Counted from the first letter of the stretch, positions 1 to 11,053 are shown. The stretch is DNA of 64,000 nucleotides from Phorcus lineatus (GCA_921293015.1 OV121093.1:1736001-1800000), one strand, 5' to 3'. Numbers and translations are program-made. The notes: a model not told the origin generated them from the letters alone.

Positions 1-583
1 TAGAAGTGCTATATGAACAACCTTGAAAATCTAAAGGCCAGCCATAATGAAAAAATTCAGCAACTTGACTATCAGTATCTTGCTGTAAGGCTTCCCTGAT
101 GAGTGGGATATTGAGAGCACTAGGAACTGGTATTCTACAACCTAATGCATTGGGGACTCCAGAATATCTTATTCTTTCATGTGCCATGACATAATATTGG
201 ATCATGTCAAACTCACAAGGGTTATCTATGCAAGGGTTGCTATCTGTAGGTTGGGAATCTACAAGATTAACCTCAATACCATGCTTGCTATATTGTGTGT
301 CAATTATCACACCTGGGTCCAAATCTCTAACATGAGAAGAAACATGCATATTATCAAATTCTTCAGTTGTCCCAACTGGGCTATTGTCCATAACAACAGG
401 AGATATACCATGCACAACATCACATGAAATAACTACATCATGAGAAGGTGGACAGTAAGATTGGTTGAGGTCAAATGTTTCACATTCACCTTGAAGGTTC
501 TCTTCACTTTCAGAAATTGAACAACATTTAGATGTACCTGATTGCGAGGATGTGAAATTATCTGACCCCCAACCTCCTGTCAT
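1..583 (-). CDS. DIRS/Ngaro-like retroelement pol ORF, N-terminal part, runs off the window
   Basis: The minus strand is open from an ATG at 583-581 to base 1, about 194 codons, and continues beyond the window. The first ~130 residues are acidic and Ser/Asn-rich with no recognised domain. The last ~45 contain LGCRIPVPSALNIP and FFHYGWPLDF, which resembles the region just before the reverse transcriptase in DIRS/Ngaro-type pol ORFs of invertebrates (recognised from memory, not by search). The ATG overlaps the stop of the gag-like ORF as ATGA, so translation would need re-initiation or a -1 change of frame. The catalytic RT, RNase H and recombinase parts lie outside the window, so the element type is probable, not proven. 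Confidence 0.6.
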   Translation of the reverse strand, partial: MTGGWGSDNFTSSQSGTSKCCSISESEENLQGECETFDLNQSYCPPSHDVVISCDVVHGISPVVMDNSPVGTTEEFDNMHVSSHVRDLDPGVIIDTQYSKHGIEVNLVDSQPTDSNPCIDNPCEFDMIQYYVMAHERIRYSGVPNALGCRIPVPSALNIPLIREALQQDTDSQVAEFFHYGWPLDFQGCSYSTS

Positions 584-1674
584 TGCTGTGATAATACATG
601 TGGGCATGCCGAGGAACACTCTGGGTGAGGGCGTTTTTCCTTATCCTTAAGCCAACAAGTAGCGCAAATGTGTTGTACTAGACGTAATTTGTCCTTAACC
701 ATGACAGTATGAGGTGCTTGTTTGAAACATCTATTGCGCTGATACAAAGCACAAAACCAAGGACGACCGTTAGGCTCTAATTCCACATTGCCCTCATTTT
801 GCTCAGCCTTGGCATGCCCACTTGCTAAAGCAGGAGAGAGGCGACTTGAATTTCTATCCACAAAATTACCACCCTGACTTCGAATATGCCTGGCTAATAT
901 TGGAGTTTCTAAGCCACTAGAGTCATCTCCCCATCTCTTACGGCCCAATTCAATTTGTCTTACCCAGGCAGCGTAGAAGTTAAGAACAGCATTCCATTCA
1001 TAAACTTTTGAAAAATATGCTATCTTTTTAAGAAGCTCAAGTCGACCTGCTCTTTCCAAATTTGATTGACAGTTCTTTATAATGTCAAGTTCTCCGGCAA
1101 CAAAAAGACTAAAGTCCAAATCTCTAAAACTAACGTTTTCTGCAACATATTCATATTCTAAACATGAATGTGGCCATAACTAGGGATGAACTACAATGTC
1201 CGCACTTCGTCCGTCAATGCCGGACTTGTTACCTCTGGCTGAACGGTTGACTTGCTGGCCTGTCCTGTATGGATGATCCTCCTCGTCCTCACTGTCCAGA
1301 GTTTCCAGTACTCCTCCAAACTTTTGACTGACTGCATCGTTGAGACTTTCTAAGTCTCTAAGCTCCCTCACAGACACTTGTTGAGATGTCTTCTTCTGTT
1401 TAGCTCCTCCTCTTCCTAGCTGCTCTGGTCCATTCTGTTCCGGCTCGGGTACAGAATCCTCCAGCTCCTTCTGCGGACGCTCTATCTCTCTCTTCAGTCT
1501 ATGGACCCGTTGCTGTCTCTGAGCCCTAGCAATCTCCTTATCCTTCTTCTCCTTCTGGAGTTTTAACTCTTCGACCATTCCAAGAAGTTCTTCTTCTTCT
1601 CCTTCTGATGTTTCCAACTCTTCTTCGTTATTAACTATGATTACTCCATTTTCATCACTACCTTTTTCAGCCAT
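580..1674 (-). pseudogene. DIRS/Ngaro-like gag ORF with one in-frame stop
   Basis: Two open segments (1674-1183 and 1179-583) lie in the same frame and are separated only by a TAG at 1182-1180, so this is one gag-like ORF of about 364 codons with a single nonsense change. The N-terminal half is strongly acidic then Lys/Arg/Glu-rich with coiled-coil character. The C-terminal half has a conserved helical region (RLELLKKIAYFSKVYEW) followed by a Cys/His cluster (WFCALYQRNRC, HICATCW) like the gag ORF of DIRS/Ngaro-type elements. The only open start for the second segment is an internal non-ATG codon, which supports reading both as one gene. It is followed by the overlapping pol ORF. A sequencing error or read-through at the TAG cannot be excluded. 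Confidence 0.6.
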
Positions 1675-2462
1675 TTTTAAGGTCTTCTTTCTCCACTTGA
1701 ATTATATAACGCGTAGTGTATTGAAGACCTCAGCCGCTTACTCTGACTTTCGGCCATAAAGATACTTGAATATACAAAATACTTGAGATTTTTTAAAACA
1801 CATGGACTTGACAGGTAGGTAGACTTGCATGTAATGAAAGGCTAACAAGATAGAAGAAAATAAGACAGCATAGGGACAATGAATTAGGTAAGCTGAAAGT
1901 CCAAGCAGCTTGGGAGCTTGGGTTTAAATGAGTGACAGCAAATAACAAAGGCATAGTTTTACAGGGAAGGCTGAAGAGCCTGTACATATAAAACTTAGGA
2001 GTAGGGGCTAATTAAGTATTTTGAAAACAAAATATGTCTGAAGTCTCTGTGACACGGGTACGCTCGACTCACTGAACGAATGAATAGAAATAGTTCTGTC
2101 AGCTAATCAGATCTCGAGTTATTTTTAGAAAATCTGTAATTCCCGTGACCATTCGGGAAATTTTGATACCCCGCATATTTGTGCCCACTTGGATATATTA
2201 GAATTCACACACAAAAATAAAATTATGTATTTACTCAAACTATTTGTTGTTGTTTCAAATTCAAAAGATTCTTCGTTGACAAGAAAGTAAACAACTTTGG
2301 TGAGTTACCAGATTTATGTCTTGTACTAAATATCATGAACGGGCGATGTGGCTCTAACTCAGAAACTTGAGAATTTTCATAAATAGATTCCAATATTCTA
2401 AGAGAATGATTGCTTACATGATATCGTTTACAGCTTTACTTGACTTTGTTAATGACTTCGAT
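1675..2462. other. 5' flank of the DIRS-like element and unassigned DNA
   Basis: Upstream of the gag start there is a short inverted pair (AAGGTCTTC near 1680 and GAAGACCT near 1722) that could belong to the element's terminal or leader sequence. The remainder is AT-rich with no convincing ORF or known repeat. Confidence 0.3.
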
Positions 2463-2755
2463 GTAAAATCGGGGGCGGGATAGCTTTCGGCTTCGGATCA
2501 AGAGGTCCGTGGTTCGAATCCCACCAGGGGCTTGGCAACTTTGTCTGCAGTAGAGAACTGTTCTACACGCAGTCAGGTTTTGGTGCAATGCTTTACTGAG
2601 TTCAAGCGCAGTACCACCCATTGTTCGCTAGTTCCAGCCGATGCTCGCAGGTTTCACCGCAATGCATAGTCACAATGGTGTTGCAGGCTTTCTCCCTGCA
2701 ATAATACTAGCAGCCGCGATATAAGTGAAATAATCTCGAAAGCCCAACTCTCTCA
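2463..2755 (+). repeat. tRNA-derived SINE, family 1, near full length
   Basis: The tRNA-like head carries a canonical B box (GGTTCGAATCC at 2513-2523). A core then shared with the copies near 12.8, 19.1, 20.7, 26.1 and 27.9 kb follows (GTTCGCTAGTTCCAGCCGATG, TTTCACCGCAATGCATAG, CTCCCTGCAATAATACTAG). The 3' end is near the sequence CTCGAAAGC. The B box and shared core identify a Pol III SINE rather than a tRNA gene. Confidence 0.8.
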
Positions 2756-3039
2756 TTCACTCCATGTACAATCCAGAACCTAGCTAGTCACCCCATCTCG
2801 CGGTCACTTTGAAATTACGAGCGCTTCATAAGTTGGTGTGTACGATACTGAGAGAAAGAAGGTTTTAGGTCTATCTAGGATATGAACACATTGGAACAGG
2901 TTAGACAAAATATATTTCATTCTATGATGTCCAGGAACACTTTGATAACTCAGTAGATAACGTGCGAGCAATGATAGGATTATCATAAACATTGTCGAAG
3001 CACTGAGTCTAGATGAGTCTTACATGAAGAAAACTATTA
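2756..3039. other. No recognisable feature
   Basis: AT-rich sequence between a SINE and a LINE relic. I see no gene, RNA or repeat boundary in it. Confidence 0.3.
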
Positions 3040-3740
3040 GGAAATTTAAAACACTTTAAAATGACTGGTTTGATACAGAATGTAAAGGAATGAAAGTTTA
3101 TCGCTGTAGATTTCTGCATAAATTCAGAAAATACAATGATTCTATCTTACTGAATAACTATGATAAGATAAGAAATGAATTTTACGCACTTCGTAAACTT
3201 AAACGCATAGAATATTAAAGAGGTAATGAATTCATAATTGAAAAAAAACCATAAATGACCCAAAAAAGTCTTCACTAAAAGGCTATGGATTTAAAATTGA
3301 TACAAAACACTGGTTTGAGCACTTCAAAAAATTATTTTCGAGTGGAAATCTAGGAGAAGGTGACACGAATGAATGGGAAACTGAGGTAAATCACCAATAT
3401 TCTGACGTAGATTTTGACCTAACCGAACACCTATACGTACCTAGAGAGGAAATATTAGAGAGTGTTCAAAACAGGAAATTTAACAAATCTCCAGGAATAG
3501 ATAATTTGATACCTGAATTGTTGAGATATTAGGCTTAGCAATTGATCCCTTATCTAGATTTATTATTCAACTAGATATTTGATATTTTAGAAAGAATGGT
3601 CAATGGAAATAATCGTCACCTTGCACAAAAATGGTGATTTAAACAATGGAAACAACTATAGTGGAATAACACTTCTCAGTATTACCAGCAAAATTTTCAT
3701 TCTGTATCAACCAGTGAATATTTTTGGGTGCTAAACAGGG
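3040..3740 (+). pseudogene. Decayed LINE ORF2: linker and start of reverse transcriptase
   Basis: Translation in shifting frames gives the typical stretch between endonuclease and RT of a non-LTR retrotransposon: WFDTECKGMKVYRCRFLHKF, then FYALRKLKRIEY, then WFEHFKKLFSS, EEILESVQNRKFNKSPGIDN (the RT finger motif with K.PG.D) and an ITLLSITSKIF-like segment. Several stops and at least two frameshifts interrupt it, so it is a dead copy. The clade cannot be fixed from this fragment. Confidence 0.65.
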
Positions 3741-4554
3741 TTTATGGTTTCCCTTATATATTTATTCGTAATTTTATTGTACTGGATAAAACTATTACAC
3801 ATTACTATCCATATGGTTGATGATAAGCGAGTTAATATTTTCGATACGAGCACATGTGCACATATCACTTTTGGCGTATCTGATTGGTTGAAATATGACC
3901 TTGACCTCTGTGAACGAGACGGGGACTACTTTCTCCATTCATAATGTTTTGCTACGTAGCGTAAACTTCATTCACGGTTTTCAATCACGATGAGACGAGA
4001 TTACAAGTCGGGAATCATAACAACAATAAACGCTTTCTTTATTCATAAATTGTCACTAAATAAACCAACGACAACAAATATTAACTTTGTATAGTTTATT
4101 TTCAAGTTTTCCCGCAAAATTTGGATGTAAAATGTTCACAAGTTTACGTAGCAGCTTGCCGCCAAATTATGCGACGTTTCGCCTGTCAACTCTCTTGTTA
4201 AAATAGATTGTTGTTAAAATTATTGACATAATTCAGCCACTTTGAAGTTTTAATGTGTTTGTGATTCGAAAGGAAGCAGGTACAATCGAACAAATTCCCG
4301 AATTTACTCAACATCACTGTCGGGTCGGGTGCCGGTGTGACTGAGTGCATGTCGCCTACATCGCCTCAAGCCAAATAACGGAGAATCTATCTCGTCCCCT
4401 CGACCCCTCGTCAGATGACGAATAAAACCTTCGAACGTAAACACTAACCTTTCATCGATGATATTAATTAATATTCAAAGTTATTAAACATGTTTAGCTG
4501 AATTTCAACTCTTTCTGTCATATATCTTCAGCTGAAAAACTCATTCTCGACAAA
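3741..4554. other. No recognisable gene
   Basis: About 800 bases without a supported ORF. A 66-codon ORF near 3744-3944 has no recognisable domain and is probably chance. The 3' part (4300-4450) is less AT-rich but shows no known element. Confidence 0.3.
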
Positions 4555-5064
4555 ATCTCAAATCTCAAATCTCTAGACTTCAACGGGTACAAAACACTGC
4601 AGCTAGGATTGTGACACTTATTTCCAAATATGACCACTTATCTCCAGTGCTACAATCACTGCACTGGATCCCAATTCAACACAGGATAACATATAAACTA
4701 TATGTTGTCTAGCTTTTAAATGTCTCTCTGGAATGGCTCCTGTCTATCTGTCAAGCCTCCTCATCACCTACAATCCAACAAAATCTCTAAGATCTGAGAA
4801 CAAACGACTTCTTGTGATACCTCGTGTCCGGACCAAACGATTTGGCCAAAGATCCTTTGCCTTCTCTGCATCAACTGCCTGGAATAATCTTCCTGATGAA
4901 ATCAGACTCTGTCAAGACTATTCTGCCTTCCGTTCCTATCTGAAGACCTACCTCTACAAACTCTCCTATTCTGAATAACTTTCACTACTGCTTCTCCTTC
5001 TGCGCGCTTTGAGCATGCAATGTGCATGGAAAGGCGCCTTATAAATTGACTATTATTTTATTAT
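4555..5064 (+). mobile_element. 3' end of an L2/CR1-type LINE: RT C-terminal region plus 3' tail
   Basis: The translated segment has the hallmark order of the CR1/L2 pol C-terminus: LQRVQNTAARIV-like, LHWIPIQHRITYK-like, then APVYLSSLLITYNP, SLRSENKRLL, FSASTAWNNLPDEIR, SYLKTYLYK, ending at a TAA at 4976-4978. The sequence after the stop (TTTGAGCATG, then GGAAAGGCGCCTTATAAATT followed by ATT-rich repeats) is the conserved L2-style 3' tail that ends in short tandem repeats. One stop and one frame change upstream of 4733 show that this copy is decayed. Confidence 0.75.
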
Positions 5065-5066
5065 TA

Positions 5067-5760
5067 AGGATTCAGCAGAAATGCTGAATCCTTATTGTTA
5101 TTGGCGTGTTTCTTATTTTTATTATTATTCCACGATTTTTGTGAACAACATTCAGCCAAAACTACCGACTCGATTACAACCAAACTTTACGAGCTTATAG
5201 CCCTTACAACGAACTCGCGACACGAAACCTTTCAGCCAATTCGAACATTGCATTAAAGGCCCAGTCTCACTCAAAGTTTTGAAAATTAACATTGGAAAAA
5301 ATTTCAAAATTGACTTAGAGACTTAAAACTTGTTTTAAAATATGCGCAATACAATTGCAAGCAAAAAAGTAAATCATGGCAAATTCGTTAGTCACGTGGT
5401 TTGGGCGCCATCTTGAATTTGCGCACTTTTTAGGAATGTCCGACCGACCCCATGCACTTTTGAGCGAACACTACACTGCCGCTACTTGCAGTAGAGAGAT
5501 GATACTTACACGGTTACACAGCTGAATGATTGTCATAAAGCAAGTTTGTCTTGAAATTTGCAAATTCTTAACACTTTTCCCGCAGCACCTACTCAAAGTC
5601 AGTGAATTTTCAAAAATCGCCAACTTCAAGGGCAGATAACTCAAAAACCTACCCGTCGAATTTCATGAATTTTGCATGAGAGTTAGACGTAAACAAGGTC
5701 TTTAAGAATCAAGTATAAAATGGATCGCGAACAGTCATTTCAGTTCACACGAGGGAGTCA
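5067..5760 (+). mobile_element. Hairpin-ended interspersed repeat, copy 1
   Basis: It begins with a 12-bp-stem hairpin (AAGGATTCAGCA, loop GAAA, TGCTGAATCCTT), then TATTGTTATT, a GTGTTT block and TTATTATTATT. The interior (CGCCAACTTCAAGGGCAGAT near 5618 and GATCGCGAACAGTCATTT near 5723) is the reverse complement of sequence at 54,860-54,990, so this is one repeat family in two orientations. A further TGCTGAATCCT at 6642 may mark the other end. No coding sequence is seen; it looks non-autonomous. Confidence 0.55.
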
Positions 5761-7020
5761 AAGTTTGCATCATACTATATGTCAATTAAGTGCGTTAGCA
5801 AGGGTTAAATTGCAAACAATTGAAGGAAAACATCAATATTGAAGAACGGTCAAGACGTTTGACATGTCCAAATGCAGGTACATGCGCTCTTGCATGTGTG
5901 AAAGGGCAAAAGTTGAGAGAAATACTCTGCATTGCTCTTGTATCAAGATTCGTTACGTGCGTTAGCAAGGGTTAATTTGAAAAGTTGAAGGAAAACTGTC
6001 AAGATGTGCGACATGGGGCAAAGTTTGAGAGAAATACTCTCCGATGTCTGATAAACAAGCACGTAATTGACAGTCTACAGAAGGACGAAATCGCTCTATG
6101 TAGCAGAAGTCCGTACGACTGCACGTATGGTCAACATGTGCGAGATGACCAAATGCACACAAGTGCGTCAAGTACTGTCAAAATCTGATCAGACAGGCAG
6201 AGAAGCGAGCAAAAAAGCCTGCCTGACTGAGCTGAGCTGACTGACATAGTCTTGATTATTTATATATATAAAGATCCTCAACCTATGTACCAGCATTCAG
6301 GAACTATATTCCAGTGTCGGCAAAGCACTTGATCTCGCCAAAGGAAAACACTAGCCCTTTTTCAACTTTCAAACCTCTACTGCCTCCCCTGCAGATACCC
6401 CTTGCATTTTGATGTTGTTGCTTTCTTGCCTCAACTGGCAGCAGGCCGTGTACATCGAGTAAACCTCACTTCCGCTCCTATGTCTCGCTACGTACTGAAA
6501 ACGTATACAAAACGTCACTTTGCTTCAGAATACGGCTAAATCAACTGCAGTGTACTAAAAATGTCTTCAAAACGCTATCTTAACTTGGAAAAGCACTTAG
6601 TTTGCCCCCAAGAGCCACGGGTGCTCATATTTTGCTGAATCCTGTCATTGTCGTCGCTTGCGACTATATTTATTATTATTATTCTAGCGGTCATGCTTTA
6701 ACGTCGATCAACACGTTTAAATGGCCGCGTCACTATGCTAACTTTTATCTTTCCACCGCGATATAACAGTTTCGCAATTTGTGAAAGCAGTGTCGATATA
6801 TTACTTACATAATGTAATCGAGTAAAGTAAATGGTAATATACTTCCCTTATTTTCCCAGTACGTTTCTCTCTATTAGACGAAGCTAGAGACTTAAATGTG
6901 CACTATAATTCGTGTCACTGACCTCGCCGTAAAGTATCAGTGCGCAATGACCTAGTTTCTACTTCATGCGTTTCGTAAGCTAAATTCATCGTTTTCGGGG
7001 GAATTCTTTCCAAAACTTAA
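5761..7020. other. Non-coding, repeat-like DNA
   Basis: Contains two similar passages (near 5780-5900 and 5955-6080; CGTTAGCAAGGGTTAA and GAGAAATACTCT recur), so it is internally duplicated. The block ending TGCTGAATCCTG at 6642-6653, followed by (TTA)n near 6668, resembles the hairpin end of the repeat at 5067. No gene is supported. Confidence 0.35.
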
Positions 7021-7024
7021 ATGG

Positions 7025-7190
7025 ATAATAAAGAAATTATTACACTCGCAAGTGTGTCATATGATATATACGAAACTCGTGTCAAAATGTTGTATTACCC
7101 TCGCTCTCGCTCGGGTAATACAACATTTGACACTCGTTTCGTATACATCATATGACACACTTGGTCGTGTAATAATCTCTATTTATGTCA
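7025..7190. repeat. Foldback element (long near-perfect hairpin)
   Basis: Arms of about 50 bases (7050-7100 against 7112-7162) are almost perfect reverse complements around a TCGCTCTCGCT loop. Weaker complementarity extends outward through AAATTATTACACTCG on the left and CGTGTAATAATCTC on the right. Confidence 0.8.
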
Positions 7191-7398
7191 TATCGCCTAC
7201 CAGAGAAATGTTATGATATGATTTATTTGATGGGAATGGGCATAAGCACTGGGTGAAAGATGTACAGAAATTATGTACTCAACTGGTTAAGGAAAACGCT
7301 AATGACGCAAGGCAGATGAAATGTATACATACCAGTGTGGTAACATGAGATCGAGTGGTACAGCGCATCTCTTAACAGTAGCGAGCACATAGGTTTCG

Positions 7399-8127
7399 TT
7401 GCAACACTACGACAATGTGTGCAAGCACGTGCGTAACGGTACAGTGGATCATGTACCGATCAACGTTTCTGCGCTGAACGCACCAGTAACGTTACGCGAG
7501 GTAGAGAACACCGTGATTAAGACAATGAAGGGCAAGTCAGCTGGGGAGGATGGTATTCTGATTGAAGTTTTACAAAGTACTCACTGTATCCAGTTATTGC
7601 ATACGATCATTGTTTCGAGAACTCTGTGTCGCCAGCTCAGTGGGGGAAAGGACCTATCAAACTGAGTCCAAAGGATAACAGTATCGCCTCTCACCCGTTA
7701 TCCTAAAGGGGCATCACCCTTATATCAATTCCATGTAAAATATGTGACTGTGTTTTAAATGTAAGGTTAAGAAATTGGTTGGAAAAAAATGAACTTATTG
7801 CGGAAGAACAGAACGGATTTCAAACGGACAGAAATTGTATTGATCACTTGTATACATTGTATAATGTAGTGAGTAATAGAAAATCAGCTGGTTTATCTAC
7901 CTTTGTATGTTTTGTGACACTGTGGATCTAAATTGCCTGTGGTACAAACTCATGTCGATTGGGACAAATGAAAATTATTGAAGACAGTACAGAACTTGTA
8001 TAATGATGTGAGCTGTGATGTGCTGCTGAATGACAATATCACTGACTATTTCCCAGTATCCTATGGTGTGAGACAAGGGTGTAAACTGTCACCAACGCTG
8101 TTCTTGGTGTATATAAATGAATTGTGA
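7399..8127 (+). pseudogene. Decayed LINE reverse transcriptase fragment
   Basis: Reads, with frameshifts, as LREVENTVIKTMKGKSAGED (finger motif), QWGKGPIKPSPKDNS, YKGITLISIPCKIY, NWLEKNELIAEEQNGFQ, RNCIDHLYTLYNVVSNRKSA and, after a damaged palm A motif, VSYGVRQGCKLSPTLF. These are motifs 1 to 4 of a non-LTR reverse transcriptase. Stops at several points and the abrupt end at 8127 (after a YINEL-like reading) mark it as dead, interrupted by unrelated DNA from 8124 on. Confidence 0.7.
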
Positions 8128-8400
8128 TCGAAAACCGGAGAGTGGCGCGCGTCAAATAGTCAAACGTATTTTTTTAAGCTTATCTTAAACAGCCAGGAGG
8201 GCAATTGGACGTGATATCTACACCCCTGTGCATTTATAAGGCTTTTTTAGATTTTCATGGAAAACCAGTATTTGTCATATATATGTCTTTTGGACATGAA
8301 CAGTTAAGAAGATTTGATTTCATATCACCACATATGGCATTCAGGTTTGTATCAAAGGTAGATAATATGTTATGAAAATCACGGAGTGGCTCTTTAAGAC
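8124..8400. repeat. Unclassified interspersed repeat interrupting the LINE
   Basis: The start, GTGATCGAAAACCGG followed by AGTGGCGCGCG, recurs in slightly diverged form at 21,673. This suggests the 5' end of a repeat family that landed in the LINE reverse transcriptase. The 3' boundary is not clear. Confidence 0.35.
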
Positions 8401-9525
8401 GAAAAAACCCCAACAAAAGCAAGGCTGTGTCAGACTAGCATTGAGCTCTCTTTCCCCCCCGCAAACCTACGGGTGGGTGCGTCATCACAGTCTTCGGACA
8501 CCACCTATTTACTCAATCTCTCACCATGGCGAACTCAGTGTCAAGGTGACTAATGGATACTGATGTCATGAAAAGAGTTGTTAAGTTGACTTTCTTGGAC
8601 CGGACTGGTTGCTGTGACAAGTTTTTTTTAATGATTATGTGAACGTTTGTGAGCGGAAAGAATCATAAAGAGGATGAAACCAAACGAGTGGTTCATCACC
8701 CTTAGCAACACTGCAGCTGCTAAGTGCTACACTCCATTGAAGGAACCAGACTTCCAGTGTCTTCAGTGGACAGAGTTACAGTGAATTTTGGACATTGGCT
8801 TCCTGGGGAATTGGGGAAGATTTCCTGGTGGAGGAAGAGATATCGAGGGATGATTGTTACTTTGGGCAATCTTTGGGGACGTACAACGTGCTCATGGAGA
8901 CAATTAAGGAGGAGGTTGAACGAATCTCTCACCTCTTTGAGCTCATGACCTCTGTGTTCAAGTTTGATTTGCTGTTTCACATGGAACGTCGACGTCGACC
9001 ACCGCTGTGCCTGAGGAATGGGGAAGTGGGGCACATGTGCAGGAACTTCCAAGGAACATTGGGAAGGCCAGCAACGAACCCTCGCAAAAATCAAACCCCT
9101 CGTTTGTAATTTATCCTGGCATTTAATTTAATTTATTGTTCTCACTAATTATAATTTTTTTGTAAACACCATACCCTCATTAAAAGTTGTACTTTTTGTA
9201 ACAACGAATCTGACGAGCACTTGTTTTATCTTTGAAATAGGGTCTCAACTTTATGGAGCATCCTCAGGAATTGGGTTTTGGACTTAAAGAAGGTAATCTC
9301 CACATGACTTTTTGTATACCCCTCCCCATTTAAAGCTTATCTGAGGAATGTTGTCAGAAAGCTATAGGACCCAGGCACTTTATCTTTAAACATCATCTAC
9401 TTTTCACCATCATATCATCTATCTGTATATACTCATAGTTTATCATCGCTGTCCATTTCTAAGTGCCTGGGGAGTTTGTACTTATGTCCTTTTTGCTTCA
9501 ATAAACTTTATCTAAAAAAAAAAAA
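8400..9525 (+). mobile_element. Internally deleted CCHC-LINE copy (5' UTR, ORF1, ORF2 tail, 3' UTR)
   Basis: The 5' UTR block CCTACGGGTGGGTGCGTCA is shared with 14.8 kb. A frameshifted ORF1 follows, ending in a damaged zinc knuckle (CLRNGEVGHMCRNF: two of four CX2CX4HX4C ligands lost). After 9105 the sequence jumps to the last part of ORF2 (TTATCCTGGC to GGAGCATCCTCAGGAATTGG), then the family 3' UTR (9290-9513) with AATAAA and a short poly(A). Most of ORF2, including the whole reverse transcriptase, is missing, so this is a deletion derivative. Confidence 0.65.
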
Positions 9526-10385
9526 TGCTTCTTTTAAAATGCTCGACAGTTCCTTCATTGACCCCCTGCTTCGTAATTTATCCTGGCGTTTACTTCATGA
9601 TATAGTCCCCACTAATTTTAATTTATATTGTAAACGCCATACCCTCATTAAAACTTGTACCTTTTGTAATAATAATAATGAATCTGTCGAGCACTTGTTT
9701 TACTCTTGTGATATGGTCTCAACTTTATGGAGCATCGTCAGAAATTGGGTTTTGGACCTGTCATTTGGCTTAATTGATCTCAATGCAGAAATCATTCGGT
9801 TTAATTTGTTACATGGCGTTTCAGACCATTTCCGTAAAAATGTTATCTTGTACTTGGTGTGTTTGGCAAAACATCAAATTTGGGCCGATAGGTGTAATCT
9901 AAAACATAAACGTAAAGTAGTTACCAAAGAAAGTATGGTAACATCCTTTTTGGAAAGATTACGGTTTAGAATCGTAGTGGACAAAGCTCGGTTTTCTGAC
10001 GAATTATTTATTTCTTACTGGGTGCAACCACAATTGTTCTGCACTTTCATAAATAATAAAGTGGAGTTTACTTTCTGATTCAATTTTGTATATTATAAAT
10101 CATCAGTAATTTTGCCTTTTTGTTTCATATTTTAATTTCTAAAGATGGTAATCTCCACATGACTTTGTATATACCCCTCCCCTTTTAAAGCTTATCTGAG
10201 GAATGTTGCCAGAAAGCTATAGGACCCAGGCACTTTTCATTTAAACATCATCTACTTTTCATCATCATATCATCTATCTGTATATACTCATAGTTTATCA
10301 TCGCTGTCCATTTCTAAACGCCTGGGGAGATTGTACTTATGTCCTTTTTCCTTCAATAAACTTTATCTTAAACATAAAAAGAGAA
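9526..10385 (+). mobile_element. 5'-truncated copy of the CCHC-LINE (ORF2 C-terminus and 3' UTR)
   Basis: The frame to 10,078 encodes the ORF2 C-terminus: FIDPLLRNLSWRLLHD, a zinc-ribbon-like CTFCNNNNESVEHLFYSC and LVCLAKHQIWADRCNLKHKR. The frame is intact from its truncation point to the stop, suggesting a fairly young copy. The 3' UTR (10,079-10,375) is nearly identical to the one at 9.3 kb and ends in AATAAACTTTATC. It starts directly at the poly(A) of the preceding copy. Confidence 0.75.
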
Positions 10386-11053
10386 AAAAACAGGCTTTGT
10401 CTCTATGTTCACACAGATCTGTCCCCCTTGGACTTAGGGACACCTCTATCAGGCACAGAGTCGCGTGGCTCACTTTCCTTGGTACGGACCGTTTTGCGAT
10501 GAACAGGTTTCGAGTGTACCAACTGCTTATGGATTACCTAAAGGAGTTAAAACGAACTACCAAAAGGGGCAAGATAAACGACTGGTTCGCAACTGTAAAG
10601 ACCACAGAGGCTGCAAATATTCTTAACATTGGGGAGATCAAGCTAACAGGCAGACTTGTTGTGGATGTAATGTGTGGAGATGCTGAAAGTTACTTGTGCA
10701 CGAGTGCATTGGCTTTCGGAATCTTGTGGAGTGAGTTTCTGAAATACATTTGTTCCCATGGAGACATGTAACGTGACTATGATGCGCGAGGTCGAGAACA
10801 TATTACACCTTTTCGAAGCGTCTGTAGCTGGTCAAAAGTTTAATGTGCTTTTCAAACTGGCAGGGAGGCCTCCTTTTTGTCTAGGATGTTGGGAGGTGGG
10901 GCACGTCCGTAGAGGTTGCCAAGGTACTCTGAGACAGCGGGCACCACCCCTTGTGAGAGCTCCTCCAAGTAGACGCTCTTATGCAGAGGCAACTAGACAA
11001 TCGTATGAGGAAGCCACGAGAGGCCGTCAGAACCAACCACAAGAACACTCAAG
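10386..11053 (+). pseudogene. CCHC-LINE ORF1 fragments
   Basis: Two overlapping frames (10,331-10,771 and 10,758-11,081) carry ORF1: NRFRVYQLLMDYLKEL, a central conserved region, EVENILHLFE, and an intact zinc knuckle CLGCWEVGHVRRGC (CX2CX4HX4C) followed by a Pro/Arg tail. The same order is seen at 14,983-15,360 and 16,534-16,700. A frame change near 10,765 breaks the ORF. ORF1 proteins with a zinc knuckle bind the element's own RNA. Confidence 0.65.

Noticed and set aside
2463..2530. A tRNA gene
   Set aside because: The B box is good but the flanks do not fold into a cloverleaf and the following core is shared with other SINE copies.
8372..8563. 63-codon ORF as a gene
   Set aside because: It overlaps the 5' UTR of a LINE copy (shared block CTACGGGTGGGTGCGTCA).
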